Source of the DNA: Solirubrobacterales bacterium
GTDB lineage: Bacteria > Actinomycetota > Thermoleophilia > Solirubrobacterales > Solirubrobacteraceae
NCBI GenBank assembly: GCA_009781575.1
Contig: WQXW01000034.1
Location: forward strand, 1 to 10,484
Direction: 5' to 3'
DNA length: 10,484 nt
In this document: piece after piece, positions 5,659 to 10,484 of the stretch
Layout: each line of letters starts with the position of its first letter
Position numbering within the stretch: the stretch's first letter is position 1
The notes under the pieces: model-generated
Seen by the model: the letters and a program-made list of their open reading frames with translations, nothing else
Told to the model about the DNA's origin: nothing
Database searches by the model: none
Made by a program: the position numbers and the translations under genes

Positions 5659-6144
5659 GGCCCCGGTCGGTGCCGGATCGAGCGTGGCCACCGCCAGCGC
5701 CGCCACACCCTCCGCGCGGCCCACGAAGCCCATGCCCTCGCCGGTGGTGAACTTCACGTTCACCCGATCCGCCGCCACCGCCATCTCCTCCGCCAGGCTC
5801 GTGAGGATCGCCTGGCGGTGGGGGCCCAGCTTGGGGCGCTCGATGATCACGGTGGAGTCCACGTTTCCGATCCGCCAGCCCGCCACCGAGAGCCGCGCGC
5901 ACACCAGGCCGAGCAGCTCGAGCGAGTAGGCCCCGCGCCAGGTGTCATCGCTGTCGGGGAAGTGCTCGCCGATGTCGCCGCTGCCCGCCGCGCCCAGCAG
6001 CGCGTCGATGATCGCGTGGCACAGCACATCGGCATCGGAGTGCCCCTCGAGGCCGCGCTCGTGGGGGATCTCCACCCCGCCCAGCACCAGGCGCCGGCCC
6101 TCCTGCAGGCGGTGAACGTCGTATCCGATACCGGTTCGGCTCAT
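5647..6144 (-). CDS. ispF: 2-C-methyl-D-erythritol 2,4-cyclodiphosphate synthase
   Basis: A 165-residue enzyme of the MEP isoprenoid pathway that turns CDP-ME 2-phosphate into MEcPP with release of CMP. Family motifs are complete: GIGYDVHRL (metal ligands Asp9 and His11), GHSDADVLCHAIIDALLGAA followed by GSGDIGEHFPDSD (His43 region), DSTVIIERPKLGPH, and FTTGEGMGFVGRAEGVAALA near the C-terminus. Length is typical for the active trimer. The start is ATG 6144, 4 nt after the stop of the PHP gene, so the two are likely cotranscribed; the longer in-frame start at 6261 has no family match. ispD lies one gene upstream. Its stop overlaps convergent vapC by 12 bp. Confidence 0.95.
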   Translation of the reverse strand: MSRTGIGYDVHRLQEGRRLVLGGVEIPHERGLEGHSDADVLCHAIIDALLGAAGSGDIGEHFPDSDDTWRGAYSLELLGLVCARLSVAGWRIGNVDSTVIIERPKLGPHRQAILTSLAEEMAVAADRVNVKFTTGEGMGFVGRAEGVAALAVATLDPAPTGASGE

Positions 6145-6148
6145 CTCG

Positions 6149-6991
6149 TCACGTCGCTCCGATCGGGGCCAGCTGCCGCCAGCGCCCCTCGAAGATACAC
6201 AGCTCGCCCACGCCGAGCCGCTCCAGCAGCTCCAGCGCGCGCTCGTAGTCGGCGCCCACATCCTCCGGCGTGTGGGCGTCGCTGGAGAGCGCCACCGGCG
6301 CGCCGGCCTCCACGCACATCTGTAGGAACGCCGGCGCGGGGTAGAGCTCGCCCGCGCGCTTGCGCAGCCCCGCGGTGGAGAGCTCGATCGCCACGCGACC
6401 CTCCACGATGCCGTCGAGCGCCAGCTCGTAGTAGCGACGCAGATCGCCCTCGGGATGCGGGCGCTCCCGGTCGGCGCGGCCCCACACCTTCACCAGGTCG
6501 GGGTGGGCGAGGATGTCGAACAGGCCGCTGCGCGCCGCCTCGCCCAGGGTGCGGAAGTAGCGCTCCCAGATGCGCTCCGGGCTCTGGCTGCGGTCCCACA
6601 CCGTGTACTGATCCATGTCGACCGCGCGATCCTGGAGGAAGTGCACCGAGCCGACCACGTAGTCGAAATCGTATGAGCTCAGCAGCTCGGCCATGCGGTC
6701 CTCGCGCCCCGCGATGAAGTCGGCCTCGACCCCCAGGCGCAGGTCGGTGTGCTCGCGCACGAAGCGGCAGTATCCCTCGAGGTCGTCGGTCGCATTGTCC
6801 ACCCAGAACGGGTGGCGCCACACATCGAGCGCCTGCGCGAAGCGGTAGATGTGCTCCGACACGCCCAGCTCGTCGATCCCGCGCGCGCGCGCCGCCGCGC
6901 GGTAGCGCTCCACGTTCTCCGCGGTGAAGTGCCGCGCCGCGCTGGCCGAGGGGTCGTCGGGGCGCAGGTGCAGGTGATAGTCGGTCAGCAT
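6149..6991 (-). CDS. PHP-domain phosphoesterase, histidinol-phosphatase (HisJ/HisK) type
   Basis: A 280-residue protein of the polymerase-and-histidinol-phosphatase superfamily. The metal ligands are all visible: His6 and His8 (YHLHL), Glu46-His47 (GVSEHIYRF), Glu89 (LGVEADF), His117 (GSVHF), His163 (ILAHPDLVKVWG), and Asp238 and His240 (SSDAH). These build the trinuclear metal site used for phosphate monoester hydrolysis. The length matches HisJ-type histidinol-phosphatases, so histidine biosynthesis is the default guess. However, it sits between ispD and ispF with gaps of only 12 and 4 bp and no his genes nearby, so another phosphorylated substrate is possible. The start is ATG 6991, at the family's expected N-terminus (MLTDYHLHL). 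Confidence 0.9.
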   Translation of the reverse strand: MLTDYHLHLRPDDPSASAARHFTAENVERYRAAARARGIDELGVSEHIYRFAQALDVWRHPFWVDNATDDLEGYCRFVREHTDLRLGVEADFIAGREDRMAELLSSYDFDYVVGSVHFLQDRAVDMDQYTVWDRSQSPERIWERYFRTLGEAARSGLFDILAHPDLVKVWGRADRERPHPEGDLRRYYELALDGIVEGRVAIELSTAGLRKRAGELYPAPAFLQMCVEAGAPVALSSDAHTPEDVGADYERALELLERLGVGELCIFEGRWRQLAPIGAT

Positions 6992-7003
6992 GCGCGCGCG
7001 GAT

Positions 7004-7771
7004 TCAACCACGTGCTCGCGCCGGCGGCGCCGGCGGCGCGGGTGCCCCTGGTGGCGCGGGTGTCCCCGGCGGCGCGGGTGGCCCCGGTGGCGGCGGTGGC
7101 GCCGCGCGGGCGATCAGCAGCTCCGCCAGCGCCAGATCGAGCGGGGTGGTCACCTTCAGGTTCTCGCGCGGCGCCTCCACCAGCACGACCGTGCCGCCGG
7201 CGCGCTCCACCAGCCACGCGTCGTCGGTGGCTCGCGTGAGCACCTCCTCGGGCACATCCAGCGCGCGCTCCAGCGCGCCGCGCCGGAACACCTGGGGTGT
7301 CTGCACCGCCCACAGGCCCGCGCGCTCGAGCGTCTGGGCGACGCGGGGCGCGCCGTCCCCCGCCGGCTCGGCGCGCTTGACCGTGTCGGTCACCCTCGCC
7401 GCCGCCACCGCGCCGTCCACACCGGGGCGCGTGGCGGCGTGGAGCACCGCGCGCGCCAGTGCGGCGCTCACCAGCGGGCGCGCGGCGTCGTGCACCAGCA
7501 CCGGCTCCTCGCCCCCGCCGGCCGCGGCCAGCGCGCGCGCCACCGACTGCGAGCGCGCCGCGCCCCCCACCACGCCGACGGTGCCCGCCGGCGCGCCCGC
7601 GCCCGCGCCCGGGGGCAACGCCACCACGATCCGCTCGATCTCGGCCACCTCCGCCAGCGCGTCGACGCTCCACTGCACCAGCGGGCGCCCCGCGAGGGGC
7701 ACGAACGCCTTGGGGGTGTGCGCGCCGAGGCGCTCGCCGGCGCCGGCGGCGAGGATCAGCGCGATCGCCAC
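7004..7771 (-). CDS. ispD: 2-C-methyl-D-erythritol 4-phosphate cytidylyltransferase
   Basis: Adds CMP from CTP to MEP in the isoprenoid pathway; about 255 residues from GTG 7771. Motifs are the nucleotide-binding LILAAGAGERLGAHTPKAF (Arg and Lys of the active site), VLVHDAARPLV, LWAVQTPQVFRR, TRATDDAWLVE and NLKVTTPLDLALAE. The C-terminus carries a non-conserved Pro-rich tail of about 30 residues made by an 18-bp tandem repeat. An in-frame GTG at 7876 would add 35 Pro-rich residues encoded by another tandem repeat; I prefer 7771 because family homology starts there, but no good Shine-Dalgarno decides it. carD is upstream, and the PHP gene starts 12 bp after the stop. Confidence 0.93.
   Translation of the reverse strand: MAIALILAAGAGERLGAHTPKAFVPLAGRPLVQWSVDALAEVAEIERIVVALPPGAGAGAPAGTVGVVGGAARSQSVARALAAAGGGEEPVLVHDAARPLVSAALARAVLHAATRPGVDGAVAAARVTDTVKRAEPAGDGAPRVAQTLERAGLWAVQTPQVFRRGALERALDVPEEVLTRATDDAWLVERAGGTVVLVEAPRENLKVTTPLDLALAELLIARAAPPPPPGPPAPPGTPAPPGAPAPPAPPARARG
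7035..7088. repeat. 18-bp tandem repeat encoding the Pro-rich tail of IspD
   Basis: Three units of 18 bp (7035-7052, 7053-7070, 7071-7088), each of the form GGCGCGGGTGNCCCYGGY on the plus strand, with degenerate units on both sides (7026-7034 and 7089-7106). On the minus strand they encode a PAPPG(T/A)-type repeat after the last conserved IspD helix. The unit length keeps the frame, and the tail is outside the catalytic fold. Confidence 0.8.
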
Positions 7772-7792
7772 GGCCCACTCGGCGGGCGCCAC

Positions 7793-7870
7793 GGGCGAGC
7801 ACTCGACGGGCGGGCGGGCGCCGGGCGAGGGCTCGACCGGCGGGGGCGCGCCGGGCTCGAGGCGCCGCGC
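7793..7870. repeat. About 30-bp tandem repeat between carD and the ispD start
   Basis: Two copies of 30 bp (7793-7822 and 7823-7852) match at about 25 of 30 positions, and a third partial copy starts at 7853 (GGGCTCGAG). They fill the carD-ispD gap upstream of the preferred ispD start and encode Pro-rich residues if the longer start at 7876 is used. Confidence 0.65.
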
Positions 7871-7921
7871 ACGCACCGTGGGGCCCGGGTGGCAGGCGCC
7901 GGTGCGTGCGCGCGCGTCTCG

Positions 7922-8491
7922 CTATTTGGCGACCGCGAGCCGGCTGGACGCCGAGTTGGCGAGCAGGTCGTCGAGATACTGTTCGGCCTCATCCTCATCC
8001 TTGTCGAGCGCATACATGAGCTCCGAGGCGAGGATCTTCTTGGCGCGGGTGAACATCTGCTTCTCCCCGGTCGAGAGGCCCTTCTCGCTCTCGCGCAGCG
8101 CCAGGTTGCGCACGACCTCCGCCAGCTCGTAGATGTCGCCCGTCTTGATCTTGTCGCGGTTGTGCTTGAAGCGGCGGTTCCAGTTCTTGGGCATCTCCGA
8201 CACTTCGTCCTGGAGCACATCCAGCACCTTCTTGACGGTCTCCTCGTCGATCACGCGGCGCAGGCCCGCCAGCGCGGCGTTCTCGGTGGGCACCTTCACT
8301 GTCATGTCGTTGTGAAGGATCTTGATGGTGAGGTACTCGCGGGTTTCGCCCAGCACGTCCATCTCTTCCTTGCACATCACCTTGCCGGCGCCGTGGTGTG
8401 GATAGACCACGTGGTCGCCCAACTCGAACTCGATGTATTCGAGCTCGGCCTGCGCCTCCATCTCCTCCTCCATTAGACCCTCGTCGTGCAT
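7922..8491 (-). CDS. carD: CarD-family RNA polymerase-binding transcription regulator
   Basis: A 189-residue CarD protein. The N-terminal Tudor-like RNA polymerase interaction domain begins FELGDHVVYPHHGAGKVM (about residues 22-39) and continues to VPTENAALAGLRRVI. The helical DNA-contacting domain has KNWNRRFKHNRDKI with Trp104, equivalent to the tryptophan that wedges into the -10 region in mycobacterial CarD, then GDIYELAEVVRNLALRESEK and GLSTGEKQMFTRAKKILASE. CarD stabilises the open promoter complex, notably at rRNA promoters. An acidic N-terminal extension of about 20 residues (MEEEMEAQAELEY) precedes the usual start. ATG 8491 lies 17 nt from the only strong Shine-Dalgarno, so the true start is open. 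disA is upstream and ispD downstream, as in mycobacteria. Confidence 0.95.
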   Translation of the reverse strand: MHDEGLMEEEMEAQAELEYIEFELGDHVVYPHHGAGKVMCKEEMDVLGETREYLTIKILHNDMTVKVPTENAALAGLRRVIDEETVKKVLDVLQDEVSEMPKNWNRRFKHNRDKIKTGDIYELAEVVRNLALRESEKGLSTGEKQMFTRAKKILASELMYALDKDEDEAEQYLDDLLANSASSRLAVAK

Positions 8492-8508
8492 AGTTTGCGG
8501 AATGGTGT

Positions 8509-8514
8509 CCTCCT
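8509..8514 (-). promoter_or_regulatory. Consensus Shine-Dalgarno of carD, badly spaced for ATG
   Basis: AGGAGG on the minus strand (8514-8509) is the strongest ribosome-binding site in the window. It lies 17 nt before ATG 8491, too far for normal use, but 5 nt before an in-frame ATT at 8503. No ATG, GTG or TTG lies between them in frame. ATT is a rare but known bacterial start codon (infC). Using it would add IPQT plus the start residue to the N-terminus. Confidence 0.5.
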
Positions 8515-8548
8515 TCGTGGTGGCTCGCCGCGCGGGCGGCCGTTGCTG

Positions 8549-9664
8549 TCAAGTTTGCAAGTAGCGATCCACGAGGTTGATCTCCTGCAGACGGCGCAGG
8601 CCCTCGCGGATCTCCTTTGCGCGAATCTCCCCCACACCTTCGACCATCTCCAGCTCCGCATCGGTGGCGGCCAGCAGCTCGTCGAGCCCCCCAAACTCCC
8701 GGACGATCTGCGCGACCACCAGTCTCGGCAGCCTGGGGATGCGCCCCAGAATGCGGTAACCGCGGGGTGAGACCGGATAGTCCAGCGTGTTCAGCTTGCG
8801 GTCGTAGCCCAACAGCTCGGCCAGCCGCCCGAAGTCGAGCAGGTCCTGGTGCGCGAGCCGCCCCATCTCCTCGAGCGCGCTGGCGAAGCCGCCGTCGGAG
8901 AGCTCGGCGATGTAGTCGTGCACCAGCGCCGCCTTTTCGGCGGCGGTGCCGACCATCGTCTCCTCCAGCTGCATCTCGATCAGGCGCCCCTCGCTGCCCA
9001 GCTCCACGATATACCGCTCGATCTCGACCGCCATGCGGGTGACCAACTCCGAGCGCTGCAACACGGTGAGCACGTCGTGCAACGTGGTGCCGCCCTCGAA
9101 CTCCAGCGCCGTGAGGCGCGTGGCCACCTGATCGAGGCGCGTGCGGTACTTCTCCAGCGTGGCCAGCGCCTGGTTGGCCTTGGCCAGCACCACGGGGATG
9201 TCCTCGAGGATGTAGCGCACCGCGTCCACGTAGAGCGAGACCACCTGGCGGCGCTGTGAGATCGCGATCACGAGCGCGTCGGTCTGCTTGGACACGCGCT
9301 CCGCCGTGCGGTGGCGCGTGCCGGTCTCGTGCGAGAGGATCGTGGGGTCCGGCATCAGCTGCACGTTGGCCATCGCGATCTTGGTGGCGTTGGCGTTGAG
9401 GATGATCGCGCCGTCCATCTTGGCCACCTGGTAGAGCAGCGCGGGCGAGTGGTCGATGTCGAGCTTGATGCCGCCGGAGAAGAGGAAGCTGAGCTCGGTG
9501 GGCTCGCCGATCACGATCAGCCCGCCCGAGCGCGCGTGGAGGATGCTCTCCAGCCCCTCCCTCAAGGCGGTCCCCGGAGCGACCATCTCGAGCGCCTTCA
9601 CCAGGCCGGGCTCGGGCCGCACATCTGCGTCGGATTCTTCTCCCGATCGAGGCGGCACGAACAC
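8549..9664 (-). CDS. disA: DNA integrity scanning protein DisA, diadenylate cyclase
   Basis: Makes c-di-AMP from two ATP and scans DNA for branched structures as an octamer. 371 residues, close to the usual 355-360. The DAC domain (about 20-150) contains LVKALEMVAPGTALREGLES and the catalytic motifs KMDGAIIL (Asp84-Gly85-Ala86) and ETGTRHRTAERVSKQTDALV (Arg117-His118-Arg119). A helical linker domain follows (about 155-300), then helix-hairpin-helix DNA-binding motifs (about 306-362, GRIPRLPRLVVAQIVREFGG and MVEGVGEIRAKEIREGLRRL). The start is taken as GTG 9664; GTG 9658 and GTG 9622 are alternatives since no Shine-Dalgarno is well placed. The gene expected upstream, radA, is interrupted by the junction. 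carD begins 57 bp after the stop. Confidence 0.95.
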   Translation of the reverse strand: MFVPPRSGEESDADVRPEPGLVKALEMVAPGTALREGLESILHARSGGLIVIGEPTELSFLFSGGIKLDIDHSPALLYQVAKMDGAIILNANATKIAMANVQLMPDPTILSHETGTRHRTAERVSKQTDALVIAISQRRQVVSLYVDAVRYILEDIPVVLAKANQALATLEKYRTRLDQVATRLTALEFEGGTTLHDVLTVLQRSELVTRMAVEIERYIVELGSEGRLIEMQLEETMVGTAAEKAALVHDYIAELSDGGFASALEEMGRLAHQDLLDFGRLAELLGYDRKLNTLDYPVSPRGYRILGRIPRLPRLVVAQIVREFGGLDELLAATDAELEMVEGVGEIRAKEIREGLRRLQEINLVDRYLQT

Positions 9665-9739
9665 TGATTCTACGCCATCGACCCTTTATCCAGCCGCACC
9701 CGGGAGGGCCCGCGTCGAGGCCTCCGAGGGCCCGTCGGG

Positions 9740-9790
9740 TCAGGCGGCGGCTCGCCGCGGTCCCCTGGCGGGGGCGGGCAGCGCCAGCGC
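9740..9790 (-). other. Possible last codons of radA
   Basis: The GC-rich stretch just before disA ends in TGA (9742-9740) and reads LREALALALPAPARGPRRAA in one frame. In actinobacteria and Firmicutes radA precedes disA, and RadA proteins often end in a helix of the type (V/L)-x-E-A-L followed by a short tail. This is a weak match over about 17 codons, and the same frame runs into the ApbE fragment, so it cannot be told from chance read-through. Confidence 0.25.
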
Positions 9791-10111
9791 AAGCGCCTCG
9801 CGCAGCATAGGATACACAAATGATTTTTCTTCGTCGTTTTTAAAATACGCCTCCCCCTCAAGAGCGAGCCGTGCACAGAAAGAATCCTGCTTATGCGCGC
9901 TCACCGCGTTTTCGAAAGAGCGAATCAGGGCAAAAATTTCCTGCGCGTCGTTGTGCGCATCCCTCCCGATTTTTGCAAAACGCATCTCGACGCGCGTTCC
10001 CATAATGTAGTCAACAGCCTCATAGCTCTCTGCCGCACACGCGGGCGCACCGAAGAGCGCGCACACAAGCGCGGCGCACAGGAGCGGGAATACATGAGCG
10101 TTTTTTTTCAT
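9740..10111 (-). CDS. FAD:protein FMN transferase (ApbE) N-terminal fragment, cut at the junction
   Basis: Only about the first 110 residues are ApbE-like; full-length proteins have about 330. The N-terminus MKKNAHVFPLLCAALVCALF with GAPACAAES is a signal peptide, possibly a lipobox ending at Cys25. Next come the family signals YIMGTRVEMRF (Met-Gly-Thr, 37-39), FALIRSFENAVSAHKQDSF (matching the usual S-x-Y-x-x-x-S region) and VYPMLREALALA. The sequence then turns into GC-rich PAPARGPRRAAA and a stop, and the whole catalytic core is lost. ApbE attaches FMN to exported flavoproteins such as Rnf/Nqr subunits. ATG 10111 overlaps the stop of the Gx gene (ATGA) and has GGAGGGCAAGGT just upstream. 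The last 17 codons or so belong to the neighbouring DNA. Confidence 0.75.
   Translation of the reverse strand: MKKNAHVFPLLCAALVCALFGAPACAAESYEAVDYIMGTRVEMRFAKIGRDAHNDAQEIFALIRSFENAVSAHKQDSFCARLALEGEAYFKNDEEKSFVYPMLREALALALPAPARGPRRAAA
9775..9800. other. Junction between two unlike DNAs (assembly chimera or recombination)
   Basis: To the left, GC-rich DNA with disA; to the right, DNA of lower GC with A/T runs and a truncated apbE. Composition changes within about 20 bp around GGCGGGGGCGGGCAGCGCC / AGCATAGGATACACAAATG. The ApbE-like frame stops matching its family right here. The shared GCGCCAGCGCAAGCGCCTCG (9781-9800) could serve as a short overlap that joined two reads. Confidence 0.7.
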
Positions 10112-10484
10112 ACCTTGCCCTCCCGAATAAGGATGCGCCGCGCGAGATACGCGTTTATGCCACCGGTTATTACGGCAAAGGTAAGCATAACAGGAAGGAG
10201 AAGCGCCGCTGCCTCCCAGGAGAGAAAGAGTAAGAGCGCGCACGAAATTTGCGCGAACGCATGGGCAAGCGCGGCAGCAATGGATACCCCGTACAGGCTC
10301 AGGTAGGCATACATACAACGGCAAAGCACAAGGGTAAGGCTTACAGCCGCAACGCCTCCCGCGAGGGAAAATAAATGCGCGGGCGAAAAAATCCCGCCGA
10401 ACGCGAGCGCGGCAGCAAAACCGCGCAGAATGGTTACAAGAAAGGCGAGCGCATATTCCCCGCGCGCGGCTAAGTAGAGGGTAA
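10108..10484 (-). CDS. Gx / Hpre_diP_synt_I family membrane protein, N-terminus off window
   Basis: The frame is open from 10482 to a TGA at 10110-10108 (124 residues visible). It reads EYALAFLVTILRGFAAALAF, GGIFSPAHLFSLAGGVAAVS, then hydrophobic helices through LYGVSIAAALAHAFAQISCA and a final PVMLTFAVITGGINAYLARR. The R-G-x-x-x-x-x-x-F-G-x-x-F-S-P and F-S-L-A-G-G patterns and the A-H-x-x-A-Q helix match the family annotated as heptaprenyl diphosphate synthase component I or Gx transporter, typical of anaerobic Firmicutes and spirochaetes. About four membrane segments are visible. Its link to apbE by an ATGA overlap suggests a role near flavinylated redox or transport systems (inference). 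The family name is historical and the substrate is not settled. Confidence 0.75.
   Translation of the reverse strand, partial: TLYLAARGEYALAFLVTILRGFAAALAFGGIFSPAHLFSLAGGVAAVSLTLVLCRCMYAYLSLYGVSIAAALAHAFAQISCALLLFLSWEAAALLLPVMLTFAVITGGINAYLARRILIREGKV

Noticed and set aside
6749..8476. 575-codon plus-strand open frame opposite the PHP gene, ispD and carD
   Set aside because: It spans three genuine minus-strand genes and their gaps, which is typical of stop-poor antisense frames at high GC.
1..10484. CRISPR array or transposon ends
   Set aside because: The only direct repeats are short in-frame tandem units without spacers, and no transposase or paired terminal repeats were seen.

Overview
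Most of the window (about 1-9740) is very GC-rich DNA in which nearly every real gene lies on the minus strand. The gene set and order point to a deep-branching actinobacterium, probably Thermoleophilia or Rubrobacteria (inference). CarD, DisA, IspD, IspF, CysS and RlmB in one run is the actinobacterial arrangement. A sporulation-type SigH after RlmB matches the Firmicutes arrangement (disA-yacL-ispD-ispF-gltX-cysE-cysS-mrnC-rlmB-yacP-sigH in Bacillus).

Reading in the direction of transcription (high to low coordinates): disA (c-di-AMP synthase, 9664-8549), carD (RNA polymerase-binding regulator, 8491-7922), ispD (7771-7004), a PHP-family phosphoesterase (6991-6149) and ispF (6144-5647). ispD and ispF make two steps of the MEP isoprenoid pathway, and the PHP gene sits between them. 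Two small toxin-antitoxin modules follow, placed back to back: a plus-strand RHH antitoxin/PIN toxin pair (vapBC-like, 5031-5658) and a minus-strand RHH antitoxin/MazF pair (4731-4154). The core run then resumes with cysS (4095-2581), rlmB (2584-1880), sigH (1731-1084) and a SpoIIE/PP2C-type phosphatase (from 1032), which runs off the left edge. Overlapping stop/start codons (cysS/rlmB, mazE/mazF) and short gaps suggest translational coupling within these groups.

The right end (about 9790-10484) is different. It has lower GC, A/T homopolymers and different codon use, and it carries the start of an ApbE-type flavin transferase with an export signal and the end of a Gx/Hpre_diP_synt_I-family membrane protein. 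These two are joined by an ATGA overlap. They look like anaerobe genes, possibly from a spirochaete such as Treponema (inference). The ApbE frame breaks off inside its domain exactly where the GC-rich DNA begins. The simplest reading is an assembly chimera, or less likely a recent recombination, at about 9775-9800. In the actinobacterium radA would be expected just upstream of disA, and its last codons may survive at 9740 to about 9790.

The points most worth a second look are the junction, a long near-perfect dyad in the sigH leader, a hairpin touching the sigH ribosome-binding site, the pairing of SigH with a SpoIIE-type phosphatase, the PHP gene within the isp pair, the RlmB motif change (SLNVS to SLGVA), the tandem-repeat insert in CysRS, and an unassigned terminator-like hairpin between the two toxin-antitoxin modules.
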